Positions 33,744 to 44,996 of a DNA stretch of 64,000 bases are shown here, piece after piece. A program made the position numbers and the translations under genes. The notes beneath the pieces were generated by a model. The model searched no databases. It saw only the letters and a list, made by a program, of their open reading frames with translations, and was not told the origin of the DNA. The DNA lies in the NCBI RefSeq assembly GCF_905475465.1, contig NC_062254.1:9058001-9122000 (forward strand), written 5' to 3'. The DNA comes from Pieris napi. Lineage: Eukaryota > Arthropoda > Insecta > Lepidoptera > Pieridae. Numbering within the stretch: position 1 is the stretch's first letter; each line of letters begins with the position of its first letter.

Positions 33744-34024
33744 TTTAAAGAAAACACTTTTATACCGGATTGAAGTTATGTATTATTATAAATTTACAAT
33801 TATTTTACATAATGTTAAATTTTTCCGACGTTTCGCGTGCTTTACAGCGTGCGTGATCACGGTGAACAAACGGTGTTGAATGTCAAAAAGTATCACACAT
33901 GTGATCACAGGAAAAATTTAAAATTATGTAAAATAAATGTAAATTTATAATAATACATAACTTCAATCCGGTATAAAAATGTTATCTTTAAATGTGTAAA
34001 AGTTATGTCAATAAAAGACAATAC
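33744..34024. mobile_element. Fold-back MITE (family M2), long form
   Basis: Arms of roughly 80-90 bp flank a centre with TTTCGCGTGCTTTACAGCGT and GTGATCACGGTGAACAAACG. The right end runs to GTCAATAAAAGACAATAC, matching inversely the left end at 44788. The left end has lost that terminal segment. Confidence 0.7.
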
Positions 34025-34610
34025 TAAAAACAATTTATTTAAAAGTCCCTTTCAGTATCGTTTTTTAACGAAAACGAATGCACAGCCGGGTTTCGAACGA
34101 TTATAGGATCGGGAATCGTATGCTTTACCACTAAGCCTAATGCTAGGGTATACTAACACTGTTTACTATACAAAACTTCCTATATGAAAAACTTAAATAT
34201 TTGTATAAGTTAATGGGAAATTTCGAAACGATTATTAAAGTGTCATCTCCACTGACTGATGGTCTCCTAAGTCATATTTTCGGCAAATATCATCATTATG
34301 TAAGGGAAAGAGATATTCTTTGAGATAAAACTATTCAGTTTATTCACAAGGGAATTTCCGTTTTCCTTTGAATCTTCGGTGAACAACATATTTCTTGTAT
34401 TTAAGCGTTACTTTAGTTTGATTCATTGAAATTATTTTGTTTTCGAATGTTAATTATGAACATGCTAAAAATATTCTAATAGTCTGAGAGAGAGTATCTT
34501 TTTATTAACCATTTTTGTCTTAATAAGTAAATGGACTTGGGAATCGAAAGACATGAGAAGAACGACGTTTAGAAAGCATTCATCGATTTTGAAGTGTAAT
34601 CAGGACCATT
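34025..34610. other. AT-rich, nothing recognised
   Basis: A tRNA-B-box-like CGGGTTTCGAACGATTATAG near 34087 could be a scrap of another tRNA-derived repeat. Confidence 0.4.
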
Positions 34611-34826
34611 CATGATCATTTTTAAATCTAATAGGCAAGTAGGTGATCAGCCTCCAGTGCCTGACACACACCGTCAACTTTTTGGGTCTTAGACATGTCG
34701 GTTTCCTCACGATGTCTTCACCATTCGAGCAAATGCTAAATGCGCACATAGAAAGAAAGTCCATTGGTGCACAGCCGGGGATCGAACCTACGTCCTTAGG
34801 TATGAGAGTCGCACGCTGAAGCCACT
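34611..34826 (-). mobile_element. tRNA-derived SINE (family S1), 3'-truncated
   Basis: Minus copy from the head (GTGGCTTCAGCGTGCGACTC) to CATGATCATTTTTAAATCTA; the distal 60 bp are missing. Confidence 0.8.
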
Positions 34827-35062
34827 GAAGGCTTTCACTGACTTGCAAATTTCTGTATTATTAGACAGTTACGGAAATGAGTGTGGAAATAAATCTATAA
34901 AAATATGAACTGTATGCTGTGGAGGAGAAAAACAAAAACTAGACGAAGAAAATCGTAACGACTAGTTACTGAAACGCCTACTGGAATGAATATCGTAAAA
35001 TCTATGTAAATAAGGGCTGAATGCTACGAAGGAGAAAATCAAAGACTAGATAAAGAAATTGA

Positions 35063-35335
35063 GTGAGTGTTGGCTTAGTGGCTTCAGCGTGCGACCCTCA
35101 TACCTGAGGTCGTAGGTTCGATCCCCGGCTGTGCAACAATGGACTTTCTTTCTATGTGCCCTTAAAAATTTGCTCGAACGGTGAAGGAAAACATCGTGAA
35201 GAAACCGACATGTCTTAGACCCAAAAAGTCGACGGCGTGTGTCAGGCACTGAAGGTTTATCACCTACTTACCTATTAGATTTAAGAATAATCATGAAACA
35301 GATTCAGAAATCTAGCGCCACTGATTTTTTTTTTT
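35063..35335 (+). mobile_element. tRNA-derived SINE (family S1), full length, plus orientation
   Basis: Head GTTGGCTTAGTGGCTTCAGC and B box GGTTCGATCCC; ends GCGCCACTGA followed by a run of 11 T. Lies 240 bp from an inverted copy (34611). Confidence 0.85.
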
Positions 35336-36624
35336 GATAAAGATATTTCTAACGACGTAACATAATGAAGTAATTTATAACGTGAACTAATGTATCGCAG
35401 ACACAAAAATATGTACTTCTTCATATAACAAACCAAACGCAAATGTATCTTATTGCACTGTGTCATTAATAGTATAATAAATAAACGTTAAAGAAGATTT
35501 TATACGTAAAACATTTTCCGCAAACAGCACTGTCCATATGGCAGTACAATAAAAACAGTGGACGATACGTCGCGTATACACTATACAGTTTAACTTTCGC
35601 ACAATATTTATTTAGACAGACGTTATCTTTACGGTTGAAATGGAAAAAGCGTGCTTTCTAACATTCAATATTAAGTTTCATTCAATATTTATACATGGAA
35701 AGGGTTTTTGTGTTAGTTTAATGATTATATTGGACGCAATGGCGTTTTAAAAGCAATTTTGTGTTGTCTTAGATTGTCGAAGACTTTAATTGATATTCCA
35801 TTATTACAATTATATATGAAAATGATTTTCAAAATAGACGATAATTATGAACCACTCTGTTATAATTATATTCTAAAAAATAATCTGTTCAATAAATATT
35901 GTGAGTTAGTTAGTGCCTTTTGTGTTTGAAAATAGTGTTCCAACTCACGTATTACGATACGTACGTAATTACGATAGTTTTGTCAAGAAAAACACCCTGA
36001 TATGGTGGAACTCACTACACTAATACTGGATACTAAAAGTGGTAAAATAGTTATTTCACTGTCACAAGATATCCTAATAGAAATTAAATGTGATATACAC
36101 ATGTGATATAACATATCTTTAATAGTTCATAGGCTTACGTAAAAAGTATGGTCACTTTAAACAAAAAGATATGAAATACTTCTTGTATTTAAAGTTAAAA
36201 AAAACATATTTCAATTAATTTGATGTAAATTTAGTATGTTATGTAAAATATTCCGCCTCACAAAGTAATATTAATTACATACGAATTGTGTCAAATTTGA
36301 TATATTTCCGCCTCGTCACTATATTTAAATGTCAAGTTGAGGATAATTATATATCAGGCACTGGGGTGCTGGGGTAACCGAATGGAGTTGGTAATTAATA
36401 CTGACCGATGTCACATAGCAACTACTATATAGAGATTGTGTATTTACGCTACCCTTGCGCTGTAATCCAACGCCGCCATGTCGCAGATATTTCGGGTTTG
36501 ATATCAACATTTCCATTACGTCTTAAACATATGGTTATTAGACCTGTAATTTTAGTCAATATTGAGAACCTTGTGTACAATGTAATTGTAGTACACGTAT
36601 AGTTCATATCTAAAATTTAAAAAC
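35336..36624. other. AT-rich, nothing recognised
   Basis: No feature seen. Confidence 0.5.
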
Positions 36625-36890
36625 CAGTGGCGCTTACAACCTTTTTAGGCCTGGGCCTCAGATTTCTTATGTATAATTTGTCAAGCAAGGCAAGTAGTTG
36701 ATCAGCTTCCTGCGCCTGACACACGCCGACTTTTCGTGTCCAAAACAAGCCGGTTTCTTCACGATGTTTTCCTTTCGAGCGAATGTTAAATGCGCACCAG
36801 TTCATTGGTGCACAGCCGGAAATCGTACTTACGACCTCAGGGTGTAGAGTCGCACGCTGAAGCCAGAAACCACTAGGCCAACACTGCTCT
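36625..36890 (-). mobile_element. tRNA-derived SINE (family S1)
   Basis: Minus copy from CAGTGGCGC to CCACTAGGCCAACACTGCTC, with an eight-base insertion in the head (AGCCAGAAACCACTAGG). Confidence 0.8.
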
Positions 36891-37018
36891 GTTAATATCT
36901 AAACACCCACGAGTACAGCAAGTTTTTTTTTTTTTGATTGATTCACACCAATTGACCTAATCCCATGCTAAGCTAGTGAAGCTTGTGTTATGGGTACTAC
37001 GCAACGGATATACATATT

Positions 37019-37475
37019 TTTATTTATTTAATGGCACTTATTCGCTTAAATAAATAAATAAATAAATAAATCCTTTATTTGCAATGATAGTGGTACAAAA
37101 TAAAATAAAAACAACAACAAGAAAAGTCCGCACAATCAGCCGTACAATAACAGGCATGCAAATGTCATAATAAGAAGTCATTTATGAGTAATTGTTAAAC
37201 TTATATTCTAAATACTCGGTTACGCTGTAAAAGCACCTTGACTTTAAAAATCTAATCACCTTCCCCTTGAAAACATTACATGGCAGTGATCTATAATTTT
37301 TAGGAAGGTGATTAAATATTCTCACAGCCATGGCGTAACAATTCTTCGAGTATAGCGCGGTGCAACATGCAGGCACCCGCAGCCGTGTTGGATCCCTTGG
37401 TATATAAAAGCAATATAGATATATAGATATAAATAAAATAAAATAAAAATAAAAAGCCTTTATTGTTGTTAACAA
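37019..37475 (-). mobile_element. LINE 3' end inside SINE S3
   Basis: The minus frame to the stop at 37184-37182 reads RLRVPACCTALYSKN, AVRIFNHLPKNYRSLPCNVF, then KGKVIRFLKSRCFYSVTEYL. This is a typical C-terminus of CR1/Jockey-like reverse transcriptases. An (AAAT)n tail lies at 37048-37075. Recognisable sequence stops near 37400, where the next LINE begins. Confidence 0.65.
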
Positions 37476-37813
37476 GTTTTACACAGAGTAGTTTCGTGTG
37501 CCTAAAATTACTTATGACTACTATCTAAAAAAAAACACATTTTGACTATTAACTAGAGTTTAACTAATATACTAACAATTTTAATATTTATTGACTATCG
37601 GCAAACGGTAGTTCGGTTACAACTTGTCTTCCGACAAAGGCCTCCTCTAAAGCTCTCCAGTCTTTTCTCATTTTTGCGGTGCGAGTCCATGTTGAACCCG
37701 CTATTTTCTTAACGTCATCCACCCATCTCTTAGCCTGTCTTCCTCTATGTCTCTTTCCGTCTAAAGGGTACCATTCTGTGATAAGTTTTGTCCATTTTTC
37801 TTGCTTCTCTCAT
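37440..37813 (-). mobile_element. RTE-like LINE 3' end inside SINE S3
   Basis: The minus frame from about 37813 to the stop at 37590-37588 contains WYPLDGKRHRGRQAKRWVDD and AGSTWTRTAKMRKDWRALEE, the same family as 909-1398 and 61775. The UTR ends AACAATAAAGGCTTTTT with an (AAATA)n tail near 37435-37455. Confidence 0.7.
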
Positions 37814-37970
37814 CATATTATAGATAGATTGACATAAATACATATTTTAAACACCCAAGACCTAAGCACAACACCAAATGCTCATCACATCGATGTTTGT
37901 CTCAGCCGGGGATCGAACCCGGGACCCATGGATTCGTCAGGGGTACTAACCACTAGACCAATGAGCCGTC

Positions 37971-39692
37971 TAAACTTTTTGAAGGTACAATTATGAAAAT
38001 CAATAACGGTACGTCACTAATCGAGTCAAGAGTACTCGAACTAGAATCGACTACATCGATACGCTAATAGCTCCCACCAAATCAAGTGTCAAGCAGTACA
38101 AGTGCAGTGCCGAGTGATTATACAGACCACATTGAGATTCGAAGTTAATTGCTGTGTAAAAACGATTGGTACAATGGCTTCATTAGTAAACGTATTGCGA
38201 ATTGTATTTGGTGGTTGTGATAAATTGATGTGTCGATTTAACGATTTCGATGAATAAGCGGTTTGAATTCGGAATTTCATCGTCTCTTCGGATACGCAAA
38301 ATTGCTATAATTTGTGAATCTATACTATAATTGCCGGCTAAAATTTGTAGCCGCAATTTGACAACACGATATAAATTCGAATGGGAAACGAACTTTACGC
38401 TGTTTCGTGGATGATAATATGTCAACGTTTTAAAATGTATAGATGTGTTGGTTGATTATTAAATATTTACTAGATTCTAAGAACGACCAATTATTTAATA
38501 TTTTTATTTGGCTGAACATTTTTACATTGAATTTGATTAAAATATATTAATTTTCAGTAGATCTTTTAGAAGTTATCAAGAACAAAGCCTTACAAATCGT
38601 CCGTAAGAAAATTAGTTTGAATTTCGACGATAAATCCATTCAGAGTTAAGGAGATTGAATCTTTTTATATGATATTTATGAAAATCAGACCGAAATATAT
38701 AACTCATCATATAATCAAGATACCTAATCAGGCGTAGGCTTTTAATATTATTTGTTAACAGATTCCTTTGTTTATTTGCTTTATTAAAATATAAGATTAT
38801 CGAGGGCTAATTAATATACAAAATAACTGAAGATAACATCATTCTTTCTTTGCAGAAGAAAACAACAAATAAATTTAAAAAATAAATACCTCTTTCCACC
38901 TCGCTGTATTGTAATGTTTTTACGTTCACCCACAAAAGCGCTTCTCAAGATTGATAAACATTTTCTTAATTAATATGAAACAAAAATATTAAAATACTTA
39001 ATGACTAATATAAAAGTGTTTAGAAACTACATTTTAACATACCTACATACATTTTTCGACTACTGCCAGAAAGTACTCGACCTAATGTTGTAAAAATTGC
39101 GTTTAAAAAAGCTTATTTTAATGAGTTTTTTTTTAAATATGAGTCTGAAGTTAGAATCTTTACACGTATTTATACATTAAAAAGTATCCGCGTGTCTACC
39201 CCCGTCAAAAATGTCTAAAAACAACAAAAATAAGCGACACCAATACCCCGACAAAGTACCTATGGCAATCACCAAAAACACTTATAGAATTTTTTCGTGG
39301 TTCTCAAAAGTAGAGTAGGTCATGGTGGTAATTAGTCTTTACCAGCTCGATGGAAATATTTGCTTTAATAATTAATTAAGCTAAGGGACTTTCTACTCAG
39401 CATCGTACTCTACAATCATTCATTTTATACTAATGAATTTCTTTAGATAAGTGGGCACCAACGTTATAATTATTATGATAAAAATAGAAATGTAGGAAGC
39501 ATAAAATAAAATGTAAGAAAAATGCGGCGGATGAGCACATACTATTGCGAGACCATAATGAATACGTTATTACGGCGACTCACCAGTCTCGGAGTATATC
39601 GGGCACCTTGTTTATATGTATATCAACGAATATCATTGTCTATCTACATAACCCCTTCATCAAAATTTCCCAATTGTCTTCGCAACATTTTT
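37971..39692. other. Long stretch without recognisable repeats
   Basis: 38010-38440 is somewhat less AT-rich and may be single-copy host DNA; no gene seen. Confidence 0.45.
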
Positions 39693-40130
39693 GAAGTTAT
39701 ACTTCTTTTGGCGCGTTAGGCCAAAATTATGAGTGTAAATTTTTACGAAGCGCGCGCACACCGTCACAAAAATCTGACACCCTGAATGTTCAAACTTTGG
39801 TAAAACAGTCTGGGCTGCTAGTTGGCGCTTGCTCTGTTTTATCGACGTTGCATTGTCTGTCATGGCGTAGTGTTTTTCAGAGTCATGTTTATTTAAACCG
39901 AAATAATGATTTCTATACGAGAAAACCCCTTCAAATGTGATAATAAACATAGTATTTGTTTTAGAATATCATGATTGGTATATATTATATCGTTTCGATT
40001 CGAAGTGACCATTAAAATTGACAAGAAAAATGCAATTCGAAGAGGGAAACGTCCCTCTAAAGTGCTCGAAGAAAATTATTACGCCAAAGTATAACTTCTT
40101 ACGCGTGTATATAAGTACACATACACTTGT
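39693..40130 (+). mobile_element. Interspersed element, family A
   Basis: GAAGTTATACTTCTTTTGGC at the left, GCCAAAGTATAACTTC near 40083-40098 at the right, then a GCGTGTATATAAGTACACAT block. GAAGCGCGCGCACACCGTCA is inside. The interior differs from the copy at 28767. Confidence 0.55.
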
Positions 40131-40689
40131 TTTATTATTTCTTAGAAAACACAATTTTAAATAGAATTTTAATCAACTACCTGCGAGGTCAGGCGAGCTG
40201 GTGATTAGCCTTACCTGTCGCCTAACTAGAATTAATTTACAAGACTCACAACTTTCAATGCCTCGAGTGCTATGAAAGTCATTTATTAAGGGAATAAAAG
40301 CTTTGTAACCTGTTTACATACAAACCATGATTAATAGATCGCTTTTAAGTGAAAATTTAGCTTTAGAATGTATTGTTGTTGAAGTTGTATTGGTTTTTTA
40401 ATTAAATATATCGTATTTGTAAATAAAATTGTGACAAAGTTAATCAAAGGAATTTGATGTGGTGCTAAGAAAGCTTTTATACTGCTAATTATAATAATTT
40501 TATATCAATATATATGTAAATAAAAGAGTAAAGAGGTAAGTTTAATTTAAATATAATAAAAAAATCGTTTTCAACCAACAAACCCTTCGACTAATGTATT
40601 GACATCTCGAAAACTACTGAACCAAATTTAAGAAAATTTGACAGTATACTAAGGTAAAATCTTCTTCTTGTAGGGCCTCTCCACTACTG
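40131..40689. other. AT-rich, nothing recognised
   Basis: No feature seen. Confidence 0.5.
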
Positions 40690-41055
40690 GAGGTTGACGG
40701 TCAACTCGTCTTACTTCTTCTTATTCTTCGCCAAGCCCATCAGCTGTTCTACGCTGGCCACTCCCGTCCATTCTCTAATATTGCGGAGCGGCTTCCTCCT
40801 TCTGCCAGCGCGTCTTTTTCCACCGACCTCGCCCATCATGATGATTTGAAGAAGTCGGTGCCATTCGTGTCGAAACACATGTCCCAAGTATCTTATCTTC
40901 TTCTTTTCTTCGTAGAACTTCTTCGTTCATGACTCTATGGACCCAGCTTATCCTCAGCATTCTTCGGTAATACCACATTTCAAAGTCGTAATACATAAAT
41001 GGAAAAAATAATACAAAAATATGTATGTATTTTAAGGTGAAATACTCGATTTCTG
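40690..41055 (-). pseudogene. LINE ORF C-terminal fragment (L2-like), frameshifted
   Basis: On the minus strand EMWYYRRMLRISWVHRVMNE and EVLRRKEEDKILG read in one frame. After a shift near 40880 a second frame reads YLGHVFRHEWHRLLQIIM, GKRRAGRRRKPLRNIREWTG, SVEQLMGLA. The order matches L2-type LINE tails; the shift and truncation make it a relic. Confidence 0.65.
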
Positions 41056-41485
41056 GAATCGTTTCTTCTCTTCCGTGCTTGAGGGCCTGAATAGATCTAC
41101 TCAGACTCAAACAATTAAGCAATACCCATACAACTAGATCACATTAATAATCGCTTTCTTTGAAATTAGTAGAAAAAAATATCTAAACAAACAAATAGAT
41201 TAGCGATAATTGTATAAAATCCATCTGTGTGAAGGTTTAGAAAACAAGTTGCTATTATTGAAAGTGGTTAGACGAGTTAAAACGTTTAAATGAAGCTTTA
41301 GTCGGACTGAATCCCTTTTAATTATGACAATTTTAGAATGATTAAATTGTTGTTTAAAACTAATATTGCAGCTTGCGTGCTTTGAACGCTGCATGACTCG
41401 TTTTCATTGTCATTAAATTTACTTTTAATTCAATAAAAACTAAAATATATTTTTATGAAAGTAGGTATTGTAGTTCTTTATTTTA
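41056..41485. other. AT-rich, nothing recognised
   Basis: No feature seen. Confidence 0.5.
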
Positions 41486-41632
41486 TGAGCGTGCGCCTCT
41501 CAACCGCAGTCGAGCGTTTGCCTCACGGCTGTGCACCAATAGCTTTCTATCTGTGCATTTATTAAAAATCGACGGCGTCTTAATGATTGAGAATTCATAT
41601 TCAGAAATCTGAGGCCAAGAACTAAAGGTTGT
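41486..41632 (+). mobile_element. Degraded SINE S1 copy
   Basis: GAGCGTGCGCCTCTCAACC, GCTGTGCACCAATAG, AATCGACGGCGTCTTAATG and TCAGAAATCTGAGGCC appear in S1 order with large internal losses. Confidence 0.55.
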
Positions 41633-41742
41633 GTTTTTTAACCTAGAGTTAAACGTTCAAACCGCATCTGTGATTCAATCGATCTTCCATCCTTGATTAC
41701 TATAATTACTTTTTTTTTTTAATTTACAAAACGAAAAAAAAT

Positions 41743-42040
41743 CAGTGGCGCTACAACATCTTTAGGTCTGGGCCTCAGATTTCTGAATCTGTTTCATGAT
41801 ATTTTTTCAATCTAATATAATGAGCAGTGTTGGCCTAGTGGCTTCAGCGTGCGACTCTCATCCCTGAGGTCGTAGTTTCGATCCCCGGCTGTGCACCAAA
41901 GGCCTTTCTTTCTATGTGCGCCTTAACATCGTTCGAACGGTGAAGGAAAACATCGTGAGGAAACCGATTTGTCTTGGACCCAAAAAGTCGACGGCGTGTG
42001 TCAGGCACAGGATGCTGATTTTGCCTATTAGATTGAAAAT
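41743..42040. mobile_element. SINE S1 with internal inversion (twin-primed)
   Basis: 41743-41820 is the distal S1 part in minus orientation, ending TTTTTTCAATCTAATAT. 41821-42040 is the head and body in plus orientation, ending TTAGATTGAAAA. Together they make one SINE whose 5' part is inverted against its 3' part, sharing about 12 bp (TTAGATTGAAAA) at the junction. Confidence 0.75.
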
Positions 42041-42481
42041 TGTTTATTTTACATACTTAAAATTGTGAAGAAAATAAAAGGTTACAGAGCTTTTATAAAT
42101 GTAACGTCAACACGTTTCAATTTCTCCGCGTTCTATAAAAGAAACATTTCATTATTAATACTGTCAAATAACGGCTGTACAAAAATATCTCGCGTTTCTA
42201 TATATGTTTCATGTATTTTAATCCATTTCTTTTCGAGATAAGTGTAAAGTGTGCTATGAAGTGACGGTGTCATTCAAATGCAATTTAACTAACAAAAGAA
42301 TATTTATTCTGCATTGTGAATTCAATTCTAGCTAAATAATTGTTAGGAAGATTGACTTGCACAAAAATAACCATATGTATTATTAATAGTAGTAATAATA
42401 GGGTTTTTCGATACGAGTTAGAGGCATTTGAGTACGCGCATTCATGATTTTTATGAATTTATTACTCCTGTCCCATTTTAT
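42041..42481. other. AT-rich, nothing recognised
   Basis: No feature seen. Confidence 0.5.
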
Positions 42482-42720
42482 GGCTCTGGCACGATTTGTG
42501 CATTAGCCAGCGTCAAGTATAGGATTTTTTATAATTCGTGCTTATCTTTAGAAATTCGACCGTGTCCTCCATGTACGGTTTAGGCACTCGCCCGGTACCG
42601 TACAACCCTCCCAAAGGCCGAGAACAAATTTAAATTAAAACTTGCCCTCGAACCGAAAATCGAACCCGGTACTCCTCACCTAGCTGCCACTTAATAAGAC
42701 CGCTAGGCTATGAGGCCCCT
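42482..42720 (-). mobile_element. tRNA-derived SINE (family S2)
   Basis: Second copy of the element at 3377, about 90% similar by eye. The head at 42720 reads AGGGGCCTCATAGCCTAGCG on the minus strand. Confidence 0.8.
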
Positions 42721-42838
42721 GTTAATTTAGGTTAAACAATTATGCATTATAATGTGTAAGATTTGGAAACTTCTTTAAAATAAAAAAAATACTGGGTCAG
42801 GGTTGGCAGCTCTCCCATAACAAAGGTAATATATTTTT

Positions 42839-43455
42839 GAAGTTATACTTCTATACTTCTTTAGGCGCGTTATGAAAAATTGATGAGGGTGAAATTTTAC
42901 GATGCGCGCGCACCGTGACACAAAATTAACAGAATGAAGTTAGATCTAGATGGCATGAAAATCGATAATAACTATGTTCAAGTTGTATATGGCGATGTAC
43001 ATGGCGATTAAAAAGAGTGGCGGAGAGTTTATTGCCAGTTCTTCTCTTCCGTTCTACGCCCTTGATTTGAGAACTGGCAGTAAATGTAAAATTAGAAGCA
43101 TTAATATGTATTTCTTTAATGACGAATCACAAGTGTACATTATGTTACCTACGTGAATAAATGATTTTTGAATTTTGAATTTTTTTGAATTTTTATATTC
43201 TAGTATTTTTATATTAAGAACACGTGTTTCGTAACAGTACAATTAAACAGTGTGAATAAATAAATATTATTTTGGTGTTTTTATTTAATTAATTTCATAT
43301 AGGATGGTGATAGTATTTACTAATAATAATTGATTTTGAATTGAATTGATTAATTTTAATATTTATCGTTAATCACTAGTGCATTTTAGCTATTTTTTTC
43401 CATACGCCAAAGAAGTATAACTTTTAACGCGTGTATATAAATACACACACTCTTT
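42839..43455 (+). mobile_element. Interspersed element, family A, interrupted by a LINE
   Basis: Starts GAAGTTATACTTCTATACTT and ends near GCCAAAGAAGTATAACTT with a GCGTGTATATAAATACACAC block. Collinear with 28767-29237 except for a LINE L8 insertion at about 43000-43194. Confidence 0.65.
43000..43194 (+). mobile_element. LINE 3' UTR (family L8) nested in family A
   Basis: Starts with GCGATTAAAAAGAGTGGCGG and ends with GAATTTTGAATTTTTTTGAA. The interrupted host sequence resumes at TATTCTAGTATTTTTATAT. Target duplication is only a few bases (TAT) and not certain. Confidence 0.75.
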
Positions 43456-44369
43456 TTTTTTTATTTAATTCAATAAACAACATTGTATCAGAGAAGTCTC
43501 TCCCAACGTAGGGTCCAAGCCACACAGGGGGCAATATGATTGTTAAGGGGTGGCATAAGAAAAGTTATTAAAATTATTTAATTGAATTTCAGTTTTTCAT
43601 TATGTTTTGAAAATACATTTATGGTGTTTTATCAACAATTGCCCAGTGATTTCTTCCTAAAACATATCATTTAAGTTTCTTAAGAACAAGAAAGGCTTTA
43701 GGCTTTTTGGGCTGTCTCCAAATGAATGGATGTGAGAAAACTGGCATGTCTGATCATGATCATTTATATTTAACTTTTTTTAATGAAATTTTACATCATG
43801 AATAAAACAGACACATAATCGAATATTTCCTATGCCTAATTGGTCTTGCTTCTTTTTCTGCAGTGCGAGAAACACTGTGATGAAAGTTTGGCTAGTTAAT
43901 TAAACCAACCCAACTCCTTCCAAAATCTCAGCCTGCCTTATTTCCAATAGAGGAGTTACAGTTGCATAACATATCTATGATATACATACAATTACAGAAC
44001 ATTCAATTATGTGAAAGGCAACTTCTTGTACGGTGTCAACGAATAATTGATTAACTTCCCAAATGACTAGTTCTTGGATGTATGAAGGTAATTGATATGA
44101 ATTTAGCATATATATTATTCATGCACTTTGGTTTGGTTCGTAATGACTTTTACAAGGGAAAATGCTTTTTAATACACTTTCCGCGACTGTGATTTTCACT
44201 CATAAAACTATTTAGTACGGTGGTTAAGTTTTTTTAACGGTGTGCATTATGGGAATGTAAACGATTTAAGTAATGACTTCCATGAATTATTATTAGCCCA
44301 CTTAAATTAATAATTTTATGATAATGTAATGATACATTATTTATAACTTTTAATGTAGGGGAATATATG
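43456..44369. other. AT-rich, nothing recognised
   Basis: 43490-43560 is denser (CCAACGTAGGGTCCAAGCCA) and unassigned; the rest is featureless. Confidence 0.45.
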
Positions 44370-44720
44370 CCTTTATATTGATTAAATCATATAATAGGTT
44401 GAGAGATACAACAGATACGGACGGTGATTGCCGTGTATTGAACACTTTTGAGTTATAAATTGTTTCCTTTTTTATATGAAATTTTTGTTATAACTTTGTG
44501 AGGATGTTTTCTTTAATTATTATTTTGGGATTTAGTTTTATTTTTTTGTGAAATAAATAAAAACTGAACCTAATCTATCTATCTGTGTTAGGATAGTAAA
44601 ATAACATTTTTTTTTTGTGGTAAATAAACTTTACCACATAAAAATAGGTTTGGTAGTTTAAACCAAAATCCTCCTGGTGCCCACCTTTATTTATTAGATT
44701 TTATTAGAAAATATGTGGGC
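44370..44720. repeat. Unclassified repeat, pair member 1
   Basis: ATACGGACGGTGATTG, GTTATAAATTGTTTCC, AGGTTTGGTAGTTTAAACCA and CAAAATCCTCC recur in the same order, diverged, at 60670-60925. No ends identified. Confidence 0.4.
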
Positions 44721-44787
44721 AGACCCAACACATATATACACTTATGAAGCTGAACACGTGCTTGGCAACTTAGGAGCTTTAAATATT

Positions 44788-44996
44788 GTATTGTCTTTTA
44801 TTGACATAACATTTACTCATTTAAAGAAAAAAACTTTTTAACCGGATTAAAGTTATGTATTATTATAAATTTTCAATTATTTAACATAATTTTAAATTTA
44901 ACCGACGTTTCCCATGCTTTCACAGCGTGCGTGGTCACGATGACTGAAGACAAAAGGTGTTGGATGTCAAAAAGTATCACTGCTGTAGAAAAAGTT
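44788..44996 (+). mobile_element. Fold-back MITE (family M2), left half
   Basis: Starts GTATTGTCTTTTATTGACAT, the complete terminal segment, then the common arm and part of the centre (CACAGCGTGCGTGGTCACGA). The right arm is missing. Confidence 0.7.

Larger units (their letters stand above)
36922..37970 (-). mobile_element. tRNA-derived SINE (family S3) split by a nested insertion
   Basis: Two halves (36922-37018 and 37814-37970) line up with the uninterrupted copy at 45937. CATATT occurs at both break points (37013-37018, 37814-37819), a 6-bp target duplication around 795 bp of inserted LINE sequence. Head on the minus strand: TTGGTCTAGTGGTTAGTACC and CGGGTTCGATCC. Confidence 0.8.
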
